DNA of 7,660 bases from an uncultured Clostridia bacterium (GTDB lineage Bacteria; Bacillota; Clostridia; Oscillospirales; Ruminococcaceae), in assembly GCA_947165805.1 (NCBI GenBank), contig CAMVBT010000117.1, forward strand, positions 1 to 7,660. Direction: 5' to 3'. The notes below the pieces were generated by a model that saw only the letters and a program-made list of their open reading frames with translations, made no database searches and had not been told where the DNA came from. Below are positions 5,508-7,660 of the stretch, piece by piece. The first letter of the stretch is position 1; every line of letters starts with the position of its first letter. Both the position numbers and the translations under genes were made by a program.

Positions 5508-6527
5508 TTATTCCTTTTTATTGCCGCTGTCGTTTTCCGGAGATGATACTTCCGAAGTGATACCCGCAAGCGGATTTTTATTCATGGCGTTTCTGATCTG
5601 TTCGTTTGCAACATGGGTATATATCTGCGTGGTATCGAGGTTTTCGTGACCAAGTACTTCTTTCAGCGCCCTGACATCGACCCCGTTCTGATACATTAGT
5701 GTCGCTGCCGTATGCCGCAGCTTATGTACCGAAAAACCCATTCCGCTGAGTCCTGACAGCCTGAGCTTTTCATCGATTATCTGCTCGACGCGGCGGTTGG
5801 ATATGCGTTTCAGGCGTTTGCTGATGAAAAGCGCCTTGTCCTTGGTATCCGGACGAACCTTTATATAATTATTGTAAGCGGCAACACAGGCAGGATTGAG
5901 GTAGACGATACGTTCCTTGCTGCCTTTTCCGAGTACCTTGATGCGCTGTACCCTGACGCCGCCTTCTTTGGTGTCGATATAGTCCGTTATATTGATACCC
6001 ACAAGCTCCGAAAGACGCATACCGCAGTTCAGAAAGAATGTTATCATACAGTAATCACGGTAGTCGCTCCAGTCCTTGAAGTCGGAGCAGGTCTTAAGCA
6101 GCTCGGTCGCCTGTTCTATGGTCAGGTGTTTCGGCAGAGTCTTTTTCGGTGAGGGAAGCTCCAGATTCTGCGCCGGACTGACCTCGAACCACATCTTCTT
6201 TACCGTCAGGTATTTAAAGAACTGCCTCAGAGCAACAGCCTTCCGCGCTCTTGCCTGTGCCTTGTTCTCACGTTCCGATGAAGTATAAGTGAGAAAAGCG
6301 AGCAGATCGGTCAGTGTAGCTTTCTTCACAAGCTCCTCGGGCGTGTCTTCTATCCTGATATTATCAAAATCATCTTCATTGGCAAGCCCGTTGTTCACTT
6401 TCAGAAAACGCAGGAACAGTTTTATATCTGTATAATAATTCTTTACCGTGAGCTGTGAACGAAGCTTTACGGTCTCTATATAATTCAGATATTCCTGAAG
6501 ATAGGGCGGGCAGTCGATGAATTTCAT
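5508..6527 (-). CDS. xerC: Tyrosine recombinase of the XerC/XerD family
   Basis: A site-specific DNA recombinase of 339 residues. Xer proteins cut and rejoin DNA through a phosphotyrosine link to resolve chromosome dimers at dif, though relatives serve mobile elements. An N-terminal helical core-binding domain (about 1-110, containing LTVKNYYTDIKLFLRFL) precedes the catalytic domain. All six catalytic positions are present, numbered from this start: Arg171 (CGMRLSELVGI), Lys201 (LGKGSKERIVYL), His268 and Arg271 (HKLRHT), His294 (LGHENL) and Tyr303 (QIYTH). The protein is somewhat longer than the usual 300 residues, with an acidic stretch near 45-70 and a polar tail. Met at 6527 is chosen because the in-frame ATG at 6572 lies between the -35 and -10 boxes of its promoter and cannot be in the mRNA. 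XerC versus XerD cannot be separated by eye. No dif site or flanking att repeats were seen. Confidence 0.92.
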   Translation of the reverse strand: MKFIDCPPYLQEYLNYIETVKLRSQLTVKNYYTDIKLFLRFLKVNNGLANEDDFDNIRIEDTPEELVKKATLTDLLAFLTYTSSERENKAQARARKAVALRQFFKYLTVKKMWFEVSPAQNLELPSPKKTLPKHLTIEQATELLKTCSDFKDWSDYRDYCMITFFLNCGMRLSELVGINITDYIDTKEGGVRVQRIKVLGKGSKERIVYLNPACVAAYNNYIKVRPDTKDKALFISKRLKRISNRRVEQIIDEKLRLSGLSGMGFSVHKLRHTAATLMYQNGVDVRALKEVLGHENLDTTQIYTHVANEQIRNAMNKNPLAGITSEVSSPENDSGNKKE

Positions 6528-6560
6528 AGATTTACTTCTTTCGGTAGATTTTCCTAAGAT

Positions 6561-6589
6561 ATTATACACCATTTCCTTTGTTATGTCAA
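6561..6589 (-). promoter_or_regulatory. Consensus sigma-70-type promoter of the recombinase operon
   Basis: On the minus strand TTGACA (6589-6584), exactly 17 bases, TATAAT (6566-6561): a perfect match to both consensus boxes with ideal spacing. The inferred transcription start is near 6554, leaving a leader of about 27 bases with the purine-rich GAAAGAAG (6535-6542) 7 bases before the ATG. No operator-like palindrome is seen over it. Confidence 0.88.
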
Positions 6590-6670
6590 TATCGCGGGGC
6601 TTTTACAGGTCTTTCCGATGAGAATATTTTGAAAAAATTGCAAAAAACACTTTATTTTGTAATCGGTTTG

Positions 6671-6679
6671 TGATATAAT
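6671..6679 (+). promoter_or_regulatory. Extended -10 promoter of phoH
   Basis: TGATATAAT is a perfect TGnTATAAT extended -10 element. The -35 position (about 6651-6656, TTTATT) matches consensus weakly, as is usual for this promoter type. It lies about 40 bases before the phoH start, on the strand opposite to the recombinase promoter. Confidence 0.7.
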
Positions 6680-6704
6680 ATACTATATATTGCCATATCT
6701 TACG

Positions 6705-6710
6705 AAAGGA
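6705..6710 (+). promoter_or_regulatory. Ribosome binding site of phoH
   Basis: AAAGGA, 8 bases before the ATG at 6719. It sets the start of the phoH reading frame. Confidence 0.75.
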
Positions 6711-6718
6711 ATACTTTG

Positions 6719-7660
6719 ATGACAGAACTTACAACGCAGGTCGATGATATGGAAAAGCTCCACGCGCTGTTCGGCGATCTTGACTCGAATATCGGGCTTA
6801 TACAGAAGGAGTACGGAGTGTCTGTATTCAGCCGTGACGGGCTTGTCAAGATAATCGGTCAGGAAGACCGCGCGGCAAGCGCTAAAAAAGCGATAGACAG
6901 TCTGCTGGAACTGATAGACCGCGGCGAACCGATCACGGATATGAGCGTCCGCTATGTCATAGGGCTGGTCAATGAGGGGGCCGAGGAACAGGTCTCCGAG
7001 CTCGGCGGCGACACGGTATGCGTTACATTTACCGGAAAACCGGTCAAAGCCAAAACGATAGGACAGAAAAAATACGTTGAGAGCATAAAGAAGAACACGA
7101 TAGTATTCGGCATAGGCCCCGCCGGCACAGGCAAGACCTATCTAGCCGTAGCTATGGCGGTCAAGGCTTTCAAGGCGCACGAGATAAACCGCATAATCCT
7201 GACAAGACCCGCGGTAGAGGCGGGCGAGAAGCTCGGATTCCTGCCGGGTGACCTTCAGAACAAGGTCGATCCGTATCTCAGGCCGCTGTATGACGCGCTT
7301 TTCGATATGATGGGCGCAGAAAGTTATCAGCGCAACCTTGAAAAGAACATAATCGAAGTGGCACCGCTTGCGTATATGAGAGGAAGAACGCTCGACGACA
7401 GCTTCATAATACTTGACGAAGCACAGAACACCACTCCCGAACAGATGAAGATGTTCCTGACGCGTCTGGGCAATCATTCCCGCTGTGTCGTAACAGGCGA
7501 TGTCTCCCAGACAGATCTCCCCAAAGACAAGAAAAGCGGATTGGTGGAAGCAATCAATGTCCTGAAGGACGTAAGCGGGATCGCTGTAATAGAGCTTACT
7601 GCGCTAGATGTAGTTCGTCATGAACTGGTACAACGCATCGTTCGTGCTTATGAACGCTAC
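6719..7660 (+). CDS. phoH: PhoH family ATPase (3' end outside window)
   Basis: An open frame of 314 codons running off the right edge. PhoH proteins are cytoplasmic P-loop ATPases related to superfamily 1 helicases and linked to RNA metabolism and, in some bacteria, phosphate starvation; the precise role is unsettled. Seen: an N-terminal KH-like or PhoH-specific region (about 20-115), Walker A GPAGTGKT (133-140), the family block LTRPAVEAGEKLGFLPGD, Walker B FIILDEAQN (229-237), the TGDVSQTDLP motif (259-268), and the C-terminal DVVRHELVQRIVRAYE that normally sits just before the end. The protein is therefore nearly complete; the family is usually 310-330 residues. In many Firmicutes phoH is followed by ybeY and a diacylglycerol kinase gene, which would lie to the right. 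It has its own promoter, divergent from the recombinase. Confidence 0.95.
   Translation, partial: MTELTTQVDDMEKLHALFGDLDSNIGLIQKEYGVSVFSRDGLVKIIGQEDRAASAKKAIDSLLELIDRGEPITDMSVRYVIGLVNEGAEEQVSELGGDTVCVTFTGKPVKAKTIGQKKYVESIKKNTIVFGIGPAGTGKTYLAVAMAVKAFKAHEINRIILTRPAVEAGEKLGFLPGDLQNKVDPYLRPLYDALFDMMGAESYQRNLEKNIIEVAPLAYMRGRTLDDSFIILDEAQNTTPEQMKMFLTRLGNHSRCVVTGDVSQTDLPKDKKSGLVEAINVLKDVSGIAVIELTALDVVRHELVQRIVRAYERY

Noticed and set aside
5508..6527. Integrase of a prophage or integrative element
   Set aside because: No att-like direct repeats, excisionase or phage genes are seen; the flanking genes are housekeeping. A chromosomal Xer role is more likely, though not proven.

Overview
The window reads as chromosomal DNA of a Gram-positive anaerobe of the Clostridia, most likely a Ruminococcus-like gut bacterium. 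This is inferred from protein style (a long-form phosphofructokinase, a clostridial six-helix membrane protein family), moderate GC content, AT-rich promoters with TTGACA/TATAAT boxes, and AAAGGA or GGAGA ribosome binding sites. No genome or taxon was searched.

Layout, left to right. Bases 2-544 (+) are the C-terminal half of a 6-phosphofructokinase. It is followed after 3 bases by a large cytoplasmic glycoside hydrolase family 2 enzyme (548-3223, +). The two look like one operon linking intracellular sugar release to glycolysis. Bases 3224-3510 hold no gene but are packed with perfect inverted repeats: three hairpins in a row, then a four-armed cloverleaf-like palindrome (3348-3456), then a two-way terminator. 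A block of four minus-strand genes follows in convergent orientation. In transcription order these are a tyrosine recombinase of the XerC/XerD type (5508-6527), a two-helix membrane protein (5095-5502), a TyrA prephenate dehydrogenase (4183-5034) and a six-helix membrane protein of unknown role (3511-4059). A second, smaller branched palindrome (4096-4152) plus another hairpin sits between the last two. On the right, divergent from the recombinase, is phoH (6719 to the window end, +), a PhoH-family P-loop ATPase truncated by the window edge only a few residues short of its usual length.

The recombinase has an exact consensus promoter (TTGACA, 17 bases, TATAAT). That promoter overlaps the most upstream possible ATG and so fixes the true start at 6527. 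The phoH promoter is of the extended -10 type.

The protein-coding content is mostly housekeeping metabolism. The unusual part is the intergenic DNA: two multi-arm nested palindromes built almost wholly from perfect stems, with hairpins reaching into the stop codons of three genes. They resemble neither a tRNA, a CRISPR array nor a simple terminator, and are the best candidates for an undescribed repeat or structured element.
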